Shown piece by piece: positions 7,292 through 15,721 of a stretch of DNA of 21,468 bases. The notes under the pieces are model-generated. The model saw only the letters and a list, made by a program, of their open reading frames with translations. It was not told the origin of the DNA and did not search any database. Position numbers and translations under genes: made by a program. Positions within the stretch are counted from its first letter, which is position 1. Each line of letters begins with the position of its first letter. The DNA is taken from NCBI GenBank assembly GCA_038248505.1, contig JBBRXJ010000063.1, forward strand, positions 1 through 21,468. The letters run 5' to 3'. This stretch comes from JBBRXJ01 sp038248505. Lineage in GTDB: Bacteria > Bacteroidota > Bacteroidia > Bacteroidales > JBBRXJ01.

Positions 7292-8326
7292 ATGAGTAGT
7301 GTTGTTAAGTTAAATATTGATTGGAAAACATTGCCATTTAGCTATATGAAGACCGACTGTAATATTAGAAGTTGGTATAAAGATGGTAAGTGGGGGTCTC
7401 TTGAGGTATCGGATTCAGAGATGATTACTTTGCATATGTCATCGACATGCCTACATTATGGCCAAGAGGCATTTGAAGGGCTTAAGGCTTTTAGAGGTAA
7501 GGATGGTAAGGTTCGTGTATTCAGATGGAGAGAAAATGCACGTCGAATGAATAGATCGGCAAGTGGTATTTTAATGGAACCAATACCAGAGGAATTATTT
7601 AAAGAAGCTGTATTTAAAGCGGTAAAATTAAATGAGCGGTTTGTTCCACCTTATGGTACAGGTGCTACTTTGTATATACGTCCGCTACTTATTGGGGTTA
7701 GTCCAATTATTGGAGTAAGTCCTTCCACTGAATATTTATTTATGGTCTTAGTAACGCCTGTTGGACCTTATTTTAAAACTGGATTTAAGCCAGGCGATTA
7801 TCTTATTTGCCGTAATTATGATAGAGCTGCACCGCTTGGTACTGGCCAGATTAAGGTGGGTGGAAATTATGCCGCTAGTTTAAATTCATTGAAAGAGGCT
7901 AAAGATAAAGGATACACATCCGTGATTTACCTTGATGCGAAAGAGAAAAAATATATTGATGAGTGTGGTCAGACTAATTTTTTTGGGATTAAAAATAATT
8001 ACTATATCACGCCAAAGTCAACCTCTGTGTTACCATCAATAACTAATATGAGTTTGATGGAATTAGCTCAAGATATGGGGTTGACTGTTGAGATGCGATC
8101 GATACCGGTTGAGGAATTAGCTACATTTGAAGAAACGGGTGGTTGTGGTACAGCAGCCGTTATAAGTCCTATTCGGAAAATTGTTGATGAGGAAATGAAT
8201 AAAATTTATGAATATTGTAGTGATGGAAATGCGGGTCCAGTGAGTGAAAAACTATACCTTCGTCTTACTGCAATTCAATTGGGTGATGCTGAAGATAAAT
8301 TCAATTGGGTTGAATTGATTGATTAA
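7292..8326 (+). CDS. ilvE: Branched-chain amino acid aminotransferase
   Basis: PLP-dependent (fold type IV) enzyme for the last step of leucine, isoleucine and valine synthesis and the first of their breakdown; cytoplasmic, 344 residues. EAFEGLKAFRG (59-69) is the family motif. The PLP-binding lysine is K188 in GTGQIKVGGNYAASL, and YIDECGQTNFFGI (221-233) matches the conserved E(x)GxxNxF region. GGCGTAAVISPI near the C-terminus is the phosphate-binding turn. Length and motifs fit the BCAT-II type (bacterial and mitochondrial). The start ATG is at 7292. Its stop codon is separated from the ftsX ATG by only seven bases, so it probably heads the envelope/RNA-modification run that follows. Confidence 0.95.
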   Translation: MSSVVKLNIDWKTLPFSYMKTDCNIRSWYKDGKWGSLEVSDSEMITLHMSSTCLHYGQEAFEGLKAFRGKDGKVRVFRWRENARRMNRSASGILMEPIPEELFKEAVFKAVKLNERFVPPYGTGATLYIRPLLIGVSPIIGVSPSTEYLFMVLVTPVGPYFKTGFKPGDYLICRNYDRAAPLGTGQIKVGGNYAASLNSLKEAKDKGYTSVIYLDAKEKKYIDECGQTNFFGIKNNYYITPKSTSVLPSITNMSLMELAQDMGLTVEMRSIPVEELATFEETGGCGTAAVISPIRKIVDEEMNKIYEYCSDGNAGPVSEKLYLRLTAIQLGDAEDKFNWVELID

Positions 8327-8333
8327 AAAAGAT

Positions 8334-9215
8334 ATGTCGAGTAAGGATAATAATAATATAAACAAACGCAGACTTACTGGTTCATTTATTACAACTATTA
8401 TCAGTGTATCATTGGTATTGTTTTTAATGGGATTAGTGGGTTTATTGGGCTTAAATGCTACACGTTTGTCAACCTTTGTTAAAGAAAATATTGGTTTTAG
8501 TATTTTTGTAAAAGAGACAATGAAAGAACCCGATATTAATTTATTGCAAAGAATATTGAATTCAAAGAAGTGGGTAAAGGATACAAGATATATTTCGAAA
8601 GAAGAGGCCGCGGAAGAATTAAAAAAAGAGCTAGGAGAAGATTTTGTTCAGTTTCTCGGCTACAATCCTTTGTCAGCCTCTGTTGACGTGCATTTATATG
8701 CCGATTATGCAAATACAGATAGTGTAAAAAACATTGAGAAGGAAATATTAGCATTACCACAAGTTAAAGAGTTGGTTTATCAAGAATCATTAATACATTT
8801 AGTGAATGAGAATGTTGAGCGGATCAGCTTTGTGCTAGTATTGTTTAGTAGCTTAATGTTTCTCATAGCAATTACATTAATGAATAATGCGATTCGACTA
8901 GCGGTATATGCAAAGAGATTTATAATTAATACCATGCAACTCGTTGGCGCAACACGTGGTTTTATTCGCCGTCCATTTTTATATCGCAGTATACTACATG
9001 GCTTAATATCATCGTTTATTGCTATTGGAATGTTGTCTGCAATTATTTATATGGGCGAGACTGAAATGGAGGGTTTAGTTAGTTTTAGAGATGTTGATAT
9101 ACTAATGATTCTATTTGGAAGCGTTGTCTTACTTGGAATAATTATTAATTTGATATCTACTTTTTTTGCAGTTAACAAATATTTGAATATTAAAGTCGAT
9201 AATTTATATTACTAA
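8334..9215 (+). CDS. ftsX: Cell division protein FtsX (ABC-type permease-like)
   Basis: An inner-membrane protein that with the ATPase FtsE controls peptidoglycan hydrolases at the division site; 293 residues from the ATG at 8334. A TTG at 8319 inside ilvE would add five residues and is less likely. One membrane segment (about residues 17-38) is followed by the extracytoplasmic domain (MKEPDINLLQRILNSKKWVK to about 150), which in the family binds hydrolase activators. Three further segments form the FtsX core, with NTMQLVGATRGFIRRPFLYR between them as the conserved cytoplasmic loop. ftsE is not adjacent, which is common in this phylum. Confidence 0.93.
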   Translation: MSSKDNNNINKRRLTGSFITTIISVSLVLFLMGLVGLLGLNATRLSTFVKENIGFSIFVKETMKEPDINLLQRILNSKKWVKDTRYISKEEAAEELKKELGEDFVQFLGYNPLSASVDVHLYADYANTDSVKNIEKEILALPQVKELVYQESLIHLVNENVERISFVLVLFSSLMFLIAITLMNNAIRLAVYAKRFIINTMQLVGATRGFIRRPFLYRSILHGLISSFIAIGMLSAIIYMGETEMEGLVSFRDVDILMILFGSVVLLGIIINLISTFFAVNKYLNIKVDNLYY

Positions 9216-9217
9216 AA

Positions 9218-9508
9218 ATGGCAACACCAACTAAGAAAACGTCTACAAACCAAGTTTCGCAGACGCCTGGTAAAACGGAGAGTTTACCTCTTACTCGCGA
9301 AAATTATATTTTAATGGCCATCGGATTTGCAATTGTTCTGATCGGTTTTATTTTAATGATTGGCGGAAAGTCAACGAATCCTACAGAGTATAATCCAGAA
9401 ATTTTTAGTTTTCGTCGAATTACCTTAGCTCCAATGGTTATATTATTTGGTTTTATTTTTGAGATCTATGCGATCATGAAAAAACCAGCTGCTGAGAAAG
9501 AACTCTAA
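9218..9508 (+). CDS. DUF3098-family small membrane protein
   Basis: A 96-residue protein of unknown function, recognised as the DUF3098 family that sits between ftsX and uppP in Bacteroidota. A polar N-terminus rich in Thr, Ser and Lys (1-27) is followed by two membrane helices: ILMAIGFAIVLIGFILMIGG (about 31-50) and LAPMVILFGFIFEIYAIM (about 70-87). The polar loop between them contains NPTEYNPEIFSFRRI. The ATG lies two bases after the ftsX stop and its own stop lies two bases before uppP, so it is part of that unit. The fixed position between a division protein and the lipid-carrier phosphatase hints at an envelope role; this is inference only. Confidence 0.8.
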   Translation: MATPTKKTSTNQVSQTPGKTESLPLTRENYILMAIGFAIVLIGFILMIGGKSTNPTEYNPEIFSFRRITLAPMVILFGFIFEIYAIMKKPAAEKEL

Positions 9509-9510
9509 AC

Positions 9511-10287
9511 ATGACTTCATTTGATGCTATCGTATTAGGTCTTGTTCAGGGCTTTACGGAATTTATGCCTGTTAGTAGTGATGGGCATCTTGAAATTGCT
9601 AATAAATTCCTTGGATTAAAAGGAGAGAACTTGGCATTTACGGTTGTTGTTCATGGAGCAACGATATTAAGTACCATAGTAGTTTTCTGGCAAGAGATTA
9701 TTAAGATTTTGCGTGGAGGTTTGGAGTTTAAATGGAATGAAGAGACTTCTTTTATAGCTAGAATTGCTGTTTCTATGATTCCCGTTCTCATTGTTGGTCT
9801 ATTCTTTAAAGATTATATTGATAGCTTGTATGCTGGCAATATGATTTTAGTAGGTGCAATGTTGCTACTTACCGCAGCCTTCTTATATTTAGGCCATTTT
9901 AGAAGACATGGAGAACGCGAAATTGGTTTTTTTGATGCCTTTATTATTGGTATAATGCAAGCGCTTGCTGTATTACCTGGCCTTTCACGAAGTGCAACAA
10001 CCATTTCAACGGGTTTAATGCTTGGCAATAGACGTGATAAAATGGTTCGCTTTTCTTTTCTAATGGTTATTGTACCTATTATAGGCGCCAATTTAAAACA
10101 AATTTATGACAGTGGTTTTGTTATTTCGGGTGTAAGTCCTTTAAATATGACCATTGGTTTTGTAGTCGCTTTTTTGGCTGGTTTGCTCGCATGTAAATGG
10201 ATGATTCATTTGGTTCGCAACAGTAAATTAATATATTTTGCTATTTATTGTACAATTGCAGGTGCGTTAGCAATTATTTTTGCCTAA
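9511..10287 (+). CDS. uppP: Undecaprenyl-diphosphatase
   Basis: Integral membrane phosphatase (BacA/UppP family) that returns undecaprenyl pyrophosphate to the monophosphate used to carry peptidoglycan precursors; its loss commonly raises bacitracin sensitivity. It has 258 residues with about eight hydrophobic segments. Catalytic motif 1 is QGFTEFMPVSSDGHL (13-27), with E17 and H26, and motif 2 is PGLSRSATT (156-164), with R160. Two positions differ from the usual consensus: Asp at 24 where SSTGHL or SSSGHL is common, and Ala at 162 in place of the Gly of SRSG. The acid, histidine and arginine thought to be catalytic are kept, so activity is likely. The stop lies one base before the truB ATG. 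Confidence 0.94.
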   Translation: MTSFDAIVLGLVQGFTEFMPVSSDGHLEIANKFLGLKGENLAFTVVVHGATILSTIVVFWQEIIKILRGGLEFKWNEETSFIARIAVSMIPVLIVGLFFKDYIDSLYAGNMILVGAMLLLTAAFLYLGHFRRHGEREIGFFDAFIIGIMQALAVLPGLSRSATTISTGLMLGNRRDKMVRFSFLMVIVPIIGANLKQIYDSGFVISGVSPLNMTIGFVVAFLAGLLACKWMIHLVRNSKLIYFAIYCTIAGALAIIFA

Positions 10288-10288
10288 A

Positions 10289-11002
10289 ATGGAAGCCATA
10301 GACCCACGAATTGAGCAATATTTGAATGGCCAATTGGTTCTTATAAATAAGCAGTTAACTTGGACTTCTTTTAATATTGTACATAAGCTACGCGTTATTC
10401 TTGAGCAAAATTTAAAATTAAAACGCCGAGAGATGAAAGTAGGGCATGCTGGAACCCTTGATCCTTTGGCAACGGGCCTAATGATTTTACTCACAGGTAA
10501 GGCCACCAAAACTACAGAAAGCTTAATGGGACTTGATAAAGAATATATTGCAACCATGTATTTGGGAGCAACTACTCCTTCGTTTGATCTTGAAACCGCA
10601 GTAGATAAGCGTTTTGAAATTGGTCATATTACAGAAGAGGTTTTTGAGCAGACACTTCAATTATTTAGAGGTGCAATTGAACAAGTACCCCCCATGTATT
10701 CAGCAAAATTTGTGAATGGCAAAAGAGCTTATGAATATGCGAGAAAGGGTAAAATAGTTGAGATGGAAGCACGCCAAGTAAAGATATATGAGTTGCAAGT
10801 GCTTGAATATAAGATGCCAGAAGTTGTTTTGCGAGTATCATGCAGTAAGGGTACCTATATACGCTCCCTAGTACGAGATATTGGTGAAGCATTACAAAGT
10901 GGAGCTTATTTATCAGCATTAACTCGCACTAAAATAGGAGCTTATTCATTAGATGATGCATTAACTATTGAAGAATTTCAGAAAAAGTTGCAATCGACAT
11001 AA
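10289..11002 (+). CDS. truB: tRNA pseudouridine(55) synthase
   Basis: Converts U55 in the T-loop of tRNAs to pseudouridine; cytoplasmic, 237 residues from ATG at 10289. A TTG at 10280 overlapping uppP would add three residues. The signature GHAGTLDPLATGLMILLTGKATK contains the catalytic aspartate (D58). PPMYSAKFVNGKRAYEYARKG and CSKGTYIRSLVRDIGEAL are the other conserved TruB blocks. The length suits the short form with little of the C-terminal PUA domain. It is the last gene of the run that starts at ilvE, and a hairpin follows 28 bases after its stop. Confidence 0.95.
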   Translation: MEAIDPRIEQYLNGQLVLINKQLTWTSFNIVHKLRVILEQNLKLKRREMKVGHAGTLDPLATGLMILLTGKATKTTESLMGLDKEYIATMYLGATTPSFDLETAVDKRFEIGHITEEVFEQTLQLFRGAIEQVPPMYSAKFVNGKRAYEYARKGKIVEMEARQVKIYELQVLEYKMPEVVLRVSCSKGTYIRSLVRDIGEALQSGAYLSALTRTKIGAYSLDDALTIEEFQKKLQST

Positions 11003-11018
11003 TAATAGACTATTTTTG
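10988..11018 (+). promoter_or_regulatory. Candidate queA promoter (-33 TTG, -7 TATTTTTG)
   Basis: TTG at 10988-10990 and TATTTTTG at 11011-11018 match both Bacteroidota promoter boxes with a 20-base gap, the expected spacing. The -33 box lies inside the end of truB. Transcription would begin near 11023-11028, just before the hairpin at 11031, giving queA a leader of about 50 bases that contains it. This is the best promoter match in the window. Confidence 0.6.
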
Positions 11019-11030
11019 CGGTCTGCATAA

Positions 11031-11058
11031 AAAAGACCTTTATTATAGAAGGTCTTTT
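11031..11058 (+). terminator. Hairpin between truB and queA (intrinsic-terminator-like)
   Basis: A ten-base perfect stem AAAAGACCTT / AAGGTCTTTT surrounds an eight-base loop. The U-run on the plus strand is only the four bases that also close the stem, while the minus strand has a run of six. It would end transcripts from the truB side, and it would also lie in the leader of any queA transcript started at the promoter just upstream. Confidence 0.7.
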
Positions 11059-11076
11059 CGTAATTAAATATATATC

Positions 11077-12129
11077 ATGAAGTTATCACAGTTTAGTTTT
11101 TTTAAGCCATCAGAAGACCTGATCGCTCAATATCCTGTTAAGAATAGGGATGAATCAAAGTTAATGGTTGTAAATCGCAAGAATAACAAGATTCAACATT
11201 GTCAGTTTAAAGATATCATAGAGTTTTTTAGCGATAGGGATGTTATGGTATTTAATAATACCAAGGTTTTTCCTGCTCGTCTTTTTGGTAATAAGGAGAA
11301 AACGGGAGCAAAGATTGAAGTTTTTTTGCTTCGTGAGTTAAATCGTGAGCAGAAATTGTGGGATGTTTTAGTTGACCCAGCAAGGAAAATTCGTATCGGA
11401 AATAAATTATATTTTGGTGAAGGTGATGAGTTAGTTGCCGAAGTTATTGACAATACTACATCAAGAGGAAGAACCTTACGCTTTTTATACTATGGCGATT
11501 ATGAGGAATTTAAGACAAAACTTTATAGTTTAGGAGAAACGCCACTACCAAAGCAAATAAAACGTAAAGTTGAGCCAGAGGATCGTGATCGTTTTCAAAC
11601 CGTTTTTGCAAAGCACGAAGGCGCTGTTGCGGCACCTGCTGCGGGTATGCATTTTAGCCGTGAGTTATTAAAAAGACTTGAAATAAAAGGGGTCGAATTT
11701 GCTGAGGTAACCGCACATATTGGCGTTGGTAATTTTAGAAGTATTGATGTTGAGGATCTTACCAAACATAAAATGGATTCAGAGCAAATTATCATTACAG
11801 ATGATGCTTCTGAAATAGTTAATAGAGGGAAGGCAAATAAGAAAAATATTTGTGCTGTTGGTGCTTCATCGGCACGTGCCATGGAGAGTTCAATGTCAAC
11901 AAACGGATTACTTAAACCCTATGATGGATGGACCAATAAATTTTTATTTCCTCCGTATGAGTTTCAAGTATCCAATATGCTGATTACGAATTTTCACCTT
12001 CCACAGACACCATTTCTTATGCTTGTGTCGGCTTTTTCAGGTTATGAATTATCTGTAAAAGCCTATAATGCAGCAATAAAAGAGAAATATCGTTTTGGAC
12101 CCTATGGCGATGCAATGATTGTTATCTAA
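11077..12129 (+). CDS. queA: S-adenosylmethionine:tRNA ribosyltransferase-isomerase
   Basis: Moves the ribosyl group of SAM onto 7-aminomethyl-7-deazaguanine at the wobble position of GUN-anticodon tRNAs to give epoxyqueuosine, the penultimate step of queuosine synthesis; cytoplasmic, 350 residues. The N-terminus SQFSFFKPSEDLIAQYPVKN, the block FNNTKVFPARLFGNK, the central KHEGAVAAPAAGMHFS and the C-terminal ITNFHLPQTPFLMLVSAF are all QueA hallmarks, and the length is full. The start ATG at 11077 lies 18 bases after the hairpin, and a strong terminator follows the stop, so it may be expressed as a single gene. No other queuosine gene is visible in the window. Confidence 0.96.
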   Translation: MKLSQFSFFKPSEDLIAQYPVKNRDESKLMVVNRKNNKIQHCQFKDIIEFFSDRDVMVFNNTKVFPARLFGNKEKTGAKIEVFLLRELNREQKLWDVLVDPARKIRIGNKLYFGEGDELVAEVIDNTTSRGRTLRFLYYGDYEEFKTKLYSLGETPLPKQIKRKVEPEDRDRFQTVFAKHEGAVAAPAAGMHFSRELLKRLEIKGVEFAEVTAHIGVGNFRSIDVEDLTKHKMDSEQIIITDDASEIVNRGKANKKNICAVGASSARAMESSMSTNGLLKPYDGWTNKFLFPPYEFQVSNMLITNFHLPQTPFLMLVSAFSGYELSVKAYNAAIKEKYRFGPYGDAMIVI

Positions 12130-12138
12130 ATATTTAAA

Positions 12139-12171
12139 AAAAATCCTGGTTAATGCCGGGATTTTTCTTTT
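12139..12171 (+). terminator. Intrinsic terminator after queA
   Basis: The stem 12139-12149 / 12156-12166 has 11 pairs including one G-T pair, a six-base loop and a T-rich tail (TTTTTCTTTTCT). An A-run precedes it, so it could work in both directions. It lies ten bases after the queA stop. Confidence 0.8.
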
Positions 12172-12187
12172 CTACATCCCTTAAAAT

Positions 12188-13006
12188 ATGTACGTTAGGC
12201 CAAAGAAGCAATTAGGTCAGCATTTCCTCGTCGATCAGAATATCGCACGTAAGATTGTTGCCGGTTTAAAATCAGGCAGTGACCTGACCCTTATTGAAAT
12301 TGGGCCGGGTACGGGTGTTTTAACAAAAATTCTTATTGATCAATATTCATTATTATATGTTGTGGAGATTGATACTGAGTCGGTTGATTGGCTTAATGTA
12401 CATTTACCCGAACTTAAGAGTCGTATTATCGCGGAAGACTTTTTAACATTGAACTTGGATTTGTATATAAAAGGACCATTCTCGGTTATAGGCAATTTCC
12501 CATATAATATTTCAAGTCAAATTTTTTTTAAACTCCTTGGCATGCGCGACCGAAATGCTGAGATCGTTTGCATGATACAAAAGGAAGTTGCAGATCGTAT
12601 TCGTTCAGGTCCAGGTACTAAGGTTTACGGCATTCTAAGCGTGCTTTTACAAACCTTTTATAAAGTGGAGTATTTATTTACAGTGAGTAATAAGGTTTTT
12701 AATCCACCCCCCAAAGTGCAGTCGGCTGTAATTCGCTTAACACGTAACGAGCGGAAGGAGCTTGTTTGCAATGAAAAACTTTATTTTATGGTTGTTAAAG
12801 CGGCGTTTAATCAGCGCCGAAAAGTTCTCCGAAATTCCCTGTCTGCCCTATTAAATGGAATGACTGAACCAGAGGAGATGTTATCACGTAGGCCAGAACA
12901 GATGGAGATTGATGATTTTATTGAACTCACCACAGCCATTGAAAAACATTCAAACCCATCGTCTTTGCTTGATTTTTCAAGAAATATGGACATAGGTAAA
13001 AAATAG
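12188..13006 (+). CDS. rsmA: 16S rRNA (adenine(1518)-N6/adenine(1519)-N6)-dimethyltransferase
   Basis: RsmA/KsgA dimethylates the two adjacent adenines in the 3' terminal helix of 16S rRNA late in small-subunit assembly; 272 residues. PKKQLGQHFLVDQNIARKIV is the conserved N-terminus, EIGPGTGVLT (37-46) the SAM-binding motif I, and NFPYNIS (103-109) the N-x-P-Y catalytic motif. FNPPPKVQSAVIRL and FNQRRKVLRNSL mark the C-terminal helical domain. The ATG at 12188 is 17 bases past the queA terminator, and no clear promoter motif was seen in that short gap. The 122-bp interval before purH has no clear terminator. Confidence 0.96.
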   Translation: MYVRPKKQLGQHFLVDQNIARKIVAGLKSGSDLTLIEIGPGTGVLTKILIDQYSLLYVVEIDTESVDWLNVHLPELKSRIIAEDFLTLNLDLYIKGPFSVIGNFPYNISSQIFFKLLGMRDRNAEIVCMIQKEVADRIRSGPGTKVYGILSVLLQTFYKVEYLFTVSNKVFNPPPKVQSAVIRLTRNERKELVCNEKLYFMVVKAAFNQRRKVLRNSLSALLNGMTEPEEMLSRRPEQMEIDDFIELTTAIEKHSNPSSLLDFSRNMDIGKK

Positions 13007-13128
13007 ATTTCCTACGAAAAAAATCAGCTATTAACAGAAAGCGGTTATTTCGTTAAAAAAAATCATGTCTTTTCGTTCGTTGGTTTGATATTAAGTAGTT
13101 AATTTGCATACTAATTAATGAAAAATCT

Positions 13129-14652
13129 ATGGCAGAAACGAAAAAGATAAAAAGCGCTCTCATTTCAGTATATCATAAAGATCATTTGGATGAGATTATT
13201 CGCAAACTTCATAGCCTTGGTGTGTTACTTTATTCAACAGGAGGAACTCAAGATTTCATAAAGAGTTTAGGCATTCCCGTTACGGCTGTTGAGGACATTA
13301 CTTCTTATCCATCTATACTAGGTGGTCGTGTTAAAACTTTACATCCTAAGATTTTTGGTGGCATACTTGGTCGTAGAGGAAATGAGACGGATATTAGTCA
13401 GATGAAGCAATACGAGATTCCGGAAATTGATTTAGTTATTGTGGATTTATATCCGTTTGAAGCAACCGTTGCTTCAGGAGCTGCAGAACAAGAAATTATT
13501 GAGAAGATTGATATAGGTGGTATTTCTCTCATCAGAGCCGCTGCAAAAAACTTTAAGGATGTAATCATTGTTCCGTCAAAAGCGGAGTACGCTATGTTGC
13601 AAGAGTTGTTAAATAATTCAAATGGTGAGAGTGAAATAGAAGACCGCCGTAAGTTTGCTACAGCTGCCTTTAATGTATCATCACATTATGATAGTGCTAT
13701 CTTTAACTACTTTAATACAGATATGGTATCTGTTTACAAGGTAAGTATTCAGGAAGGAAAAGCTTTGCGCTATGGTGAAAATCCACATCAGAAAGGTTAT
13801 TATTTTGGCGATTTTGATGGCATGTTTGAACGCATTCAAGGTAAAGAGATATCTTATAATAATCTTTTAGATATTGATGCTGCATTGAATTTGCTTAATG
13901 AATTTAATGAAACATCGCTAGCAATTTTAAAACACAATAATGCTTGTGGTGTTGCTTCACGGCCCACTGTATTAGAGGCATGGAATGCAGCTCTAGCTGC
14001 TGATCCGGTTTCGGCTTTTGGTGGAGTTATTATTACTAATGCCAAGATTAATAAAGCAGCCGCAGAGGAAATTGATAAGATATTTTTTGAAGTAGTTATT
14101 GCACCAGCCTATGATGCTGATGCCCTTGAAGTTTTTCTGAAAAAGAAAAACCGTATCATTCTTCGTTTGAAAGAAAACAAATTACAATCCGTACAAGCTC
14201 GCACCATACTTAATGGCATGTTGGTACAAGATAAAGACATGAAGGCAGAGACGGCAGCTGATATGAGAACGGTAACTGAAAAAGCCCCTACTGCACAAGA
14301 GTTGGTTGATTTGGAATTTGCGGGTAAAGTGTGTAAGCAAACAAAATCGAATACTATTGTGTTGGTAAAAGATAAAATGTTGTTGGCAAGCGGGGTTGGA
14401 CAAACATCGCGTGTAGATTCGTTGCTACAAGCCATAACCAAAGCAAAGAACTTTGGCTTTTCACTTGAAGGAGCAGTTATGGCATCCGATGCATTTTTCC
14501 CGTTCCCCGACTGTGTGGAGATTGCCAGTGAAGAGAAAATTTCAGCCGTGGTGCAACCCGGTGGATCAATAAAAGATCAGGATTCGATAGACTGTGCTAA
14601 TAAAAAAGGCATGGCCATGGTACTAACAGGAATACGTCATTTTAAACATTAA
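13129..14652 (+). CDS. purH: Bifunctional AICAR formyltransferase / IMP cyclohydrolase
   Basis: Catalyses the last two steps of de novo IMP synthesis; 507 residues, full length. The N-terminal cyclohydrolase domain (about 1-150, MGS fold) shows STGGTQDFIKSLG, SYPSILGGRVKTLHPKIFGG and KIDIGGISLIRAAAKN. The formyltransferase part (about 200-507) shows ALRYGENPHQKGYYFG, the catalytic Lys-His pair K268-H269 in LKHNNACGVAS, SAFGGVI, and SDAFFPFPDCVEIA followed by QPGGSIKDQDSID. Only 17 bases separate its stop from the mreB start, so it appears to lead the shape operon, an order I know to be common in Bacteroidia. The upstream gap holds TTG and TTAATTTG boxes that only loosely resemble a promoter. 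Confidence 0.97.
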   Translation: MAETKKIKSALISVYHKDHLDEIIRKLHSLGVLLYSTGGTQDFIKSLGIPVTAVEDITSYPSILGGRVKTLHPKIFGGILGRRGNETDISQMKQYEIPEIDLVIVDLYPFEATVASGAAEQEIIEKIDIGGISLIRAAAKNFKDVIIVPSKAEYAMLQELLNNSNGESEIEDRRKFATAAFNVSSHYDSAIFNYFNTDMVSVYKVSIQEGKALRYGENPHQKGYYFGDFDGMFERIQGKEISYNNLLDIDAALNLLNEFNETSLAILKHNNACGVASRPTVLEAWNAALAADPVSAFGGVIITNAKINKAAAEEIDKIFFEVVIAPAYDADALEVFLKKKNRIILRLKENKLQSVQARTILNGMLVQDKDMKAETAADMRTVTEKAPTAQELVDLEFAGKVCKQTKSNTIVLVKDKMLLASGVGQTSRVDSLLQAITKAKNFGFSLEGAVMASDAFFPFPDCVEIASEEKISAVVQPGGSIKDQDSIDCANKKGMAMVLTGIRHFKH

Positions 14653-14669
14653 TATAACGAGCATACGCT

Positions 14670-15692
14670 ATGGGTTTATTTTCATTTCTTACACAAGAGC
14701 TAGCCATTGACCTTGGCACAGCCAATACCATTATTATACACAACGATAAAGTTGTAGTTGACGAACCATCGATAGTTGCTATTGATCAGAATACTGGCAA
14801 AGTAATTGCGATAGGAACGGAGGCTCGTATGATGCACGGTAAAACACACATGAATATTCGGACTGTGCGTCCGCTTAAAGATGGTGTGATAGCTGATTTT
14901 CATGCTGCAGAGCAAATGATTCGGGGTATGATAAAACTGATTAATAAACGTCAGCATTTATTTACACCAACATTACGAATGGTAATTGGAATTCCATGTG
15001 GAAGCACTGAAGTTGAAATGCGTGCCGTGCGTGATAGCTCAGAGCATGCCGGTGGTCGTGATGTTTATATGATATACGAACCAATGGCAGCAGCTATTGG
15101 TATTGGTCTTGAAGTATTGGCACCAATAGGAAATATGGTGGTGGATATAGGTGGTGGTACCACTGAAATTGCAGTAATTGCATTAGGCGGTATTGTTTGT
15201 AATAAATCAATTCGTATTGCGGGTGATGGTTTTACTAGCGATATTCAAACCTACATGCGTCATCAACATAATATTAAAATTGGAGAGCGAACAGCTGAAG
15301 ATATTAAACACATGGTGGGGTCGGCTTTGCCTGATTTAGATAATCCACCTGCTGATTTTATTACCCGTGGTCCAAATTTGATGACCTCGTTGCCTATGGA
15401 AATTCCTGTGTCATATCAAGAGATTGCACATTGTTTAGATAAATCAATTGCTAAAATTGAAACGGCCATCATGGGTGTACTTGAACAAACACCTCCTGAA
15501 TTGTATGCTGATATTGTGCAGCGTGGTATCTATCTTACTGGTGGTGGTGCATTGTTGAGAGGACTCGACAAGAGGTTGCAAGATAAGATAAACATTCCTT
15601 TTTATATTGCAGAAGATCCTTTGCATGCAGTTGCTCGTGGTACGGGTATTGCACTAAAGAAGATTAATGAATTTCCATTCCTATTGCGTTAA
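14670..15692 (+). CDS. mreB: Rod shape-determining protein MreB
   Basis: Bacterial actin homologue that forms membrane-bound filaments and directs lateral wall synthesis; 340 residues, standard length. The hydrophobic N-terminus MGLFSFLTQELAIDLGTANT serves membrane binding and includes phosphate 1 (DLGTANT, from residue 14). Phosphate 2 is VVDIGGGTTEIAVIALGG, and YLTGGGALLRGLDKRL is the adenosine motif. It is the first of five consecutive genes of the elongation complex, in the order mreB, mreC, mreD, PBP2, rodA. A cell with this set is expected to be rod-shaped or elongated. Confidence 0.97.
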   Translation: MGLFSFLTQELAIDLGTANTIIIHNDKVVVDEPSIVAIDQNTGKVIAIGTEARMMHGKTHMNIRTVRPLKDGVIADFHAAEQMIRGMIKLINKRQHLFTPTLRMVIGIPCGSTEVEMRAVRDSSEHAGGRDVYMIYEPMAAAIGIGLEVLAPIGNMVVDIGGGTTEIAVIALGGIVCNKSIRIAGDGFTSDIQTYMRHQHNIKIGERTAEDIKHMVGSALPDLDNPPADFITRGPNLMTSLPMEIPVSYQEIAHCLDKSIAKIETAIMGVLEQTPPELYADIVQRGIYLTGGGALLRGLDKRLQDKINIPFYIAEDPLHAVARGTGIALKKINEFPFLLR

Positions 15693-15721
15693 TTCATTAA
15701 CAGCGAATATAAGAAAACAAC

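Noticed and set aside
8536..8760. Open frames antisense to ftsX and other genes
   Set aside because: They are shadows of well-supported genes, with no domain, start context or promoter of their own.
13080..13106. Possible purH promoter (TTG and TTAATTTG)
   Set aside because: The -7 box breaks the TA of TAnnTTTG and the spacing is about 16 bases, too weak to list as a feature.
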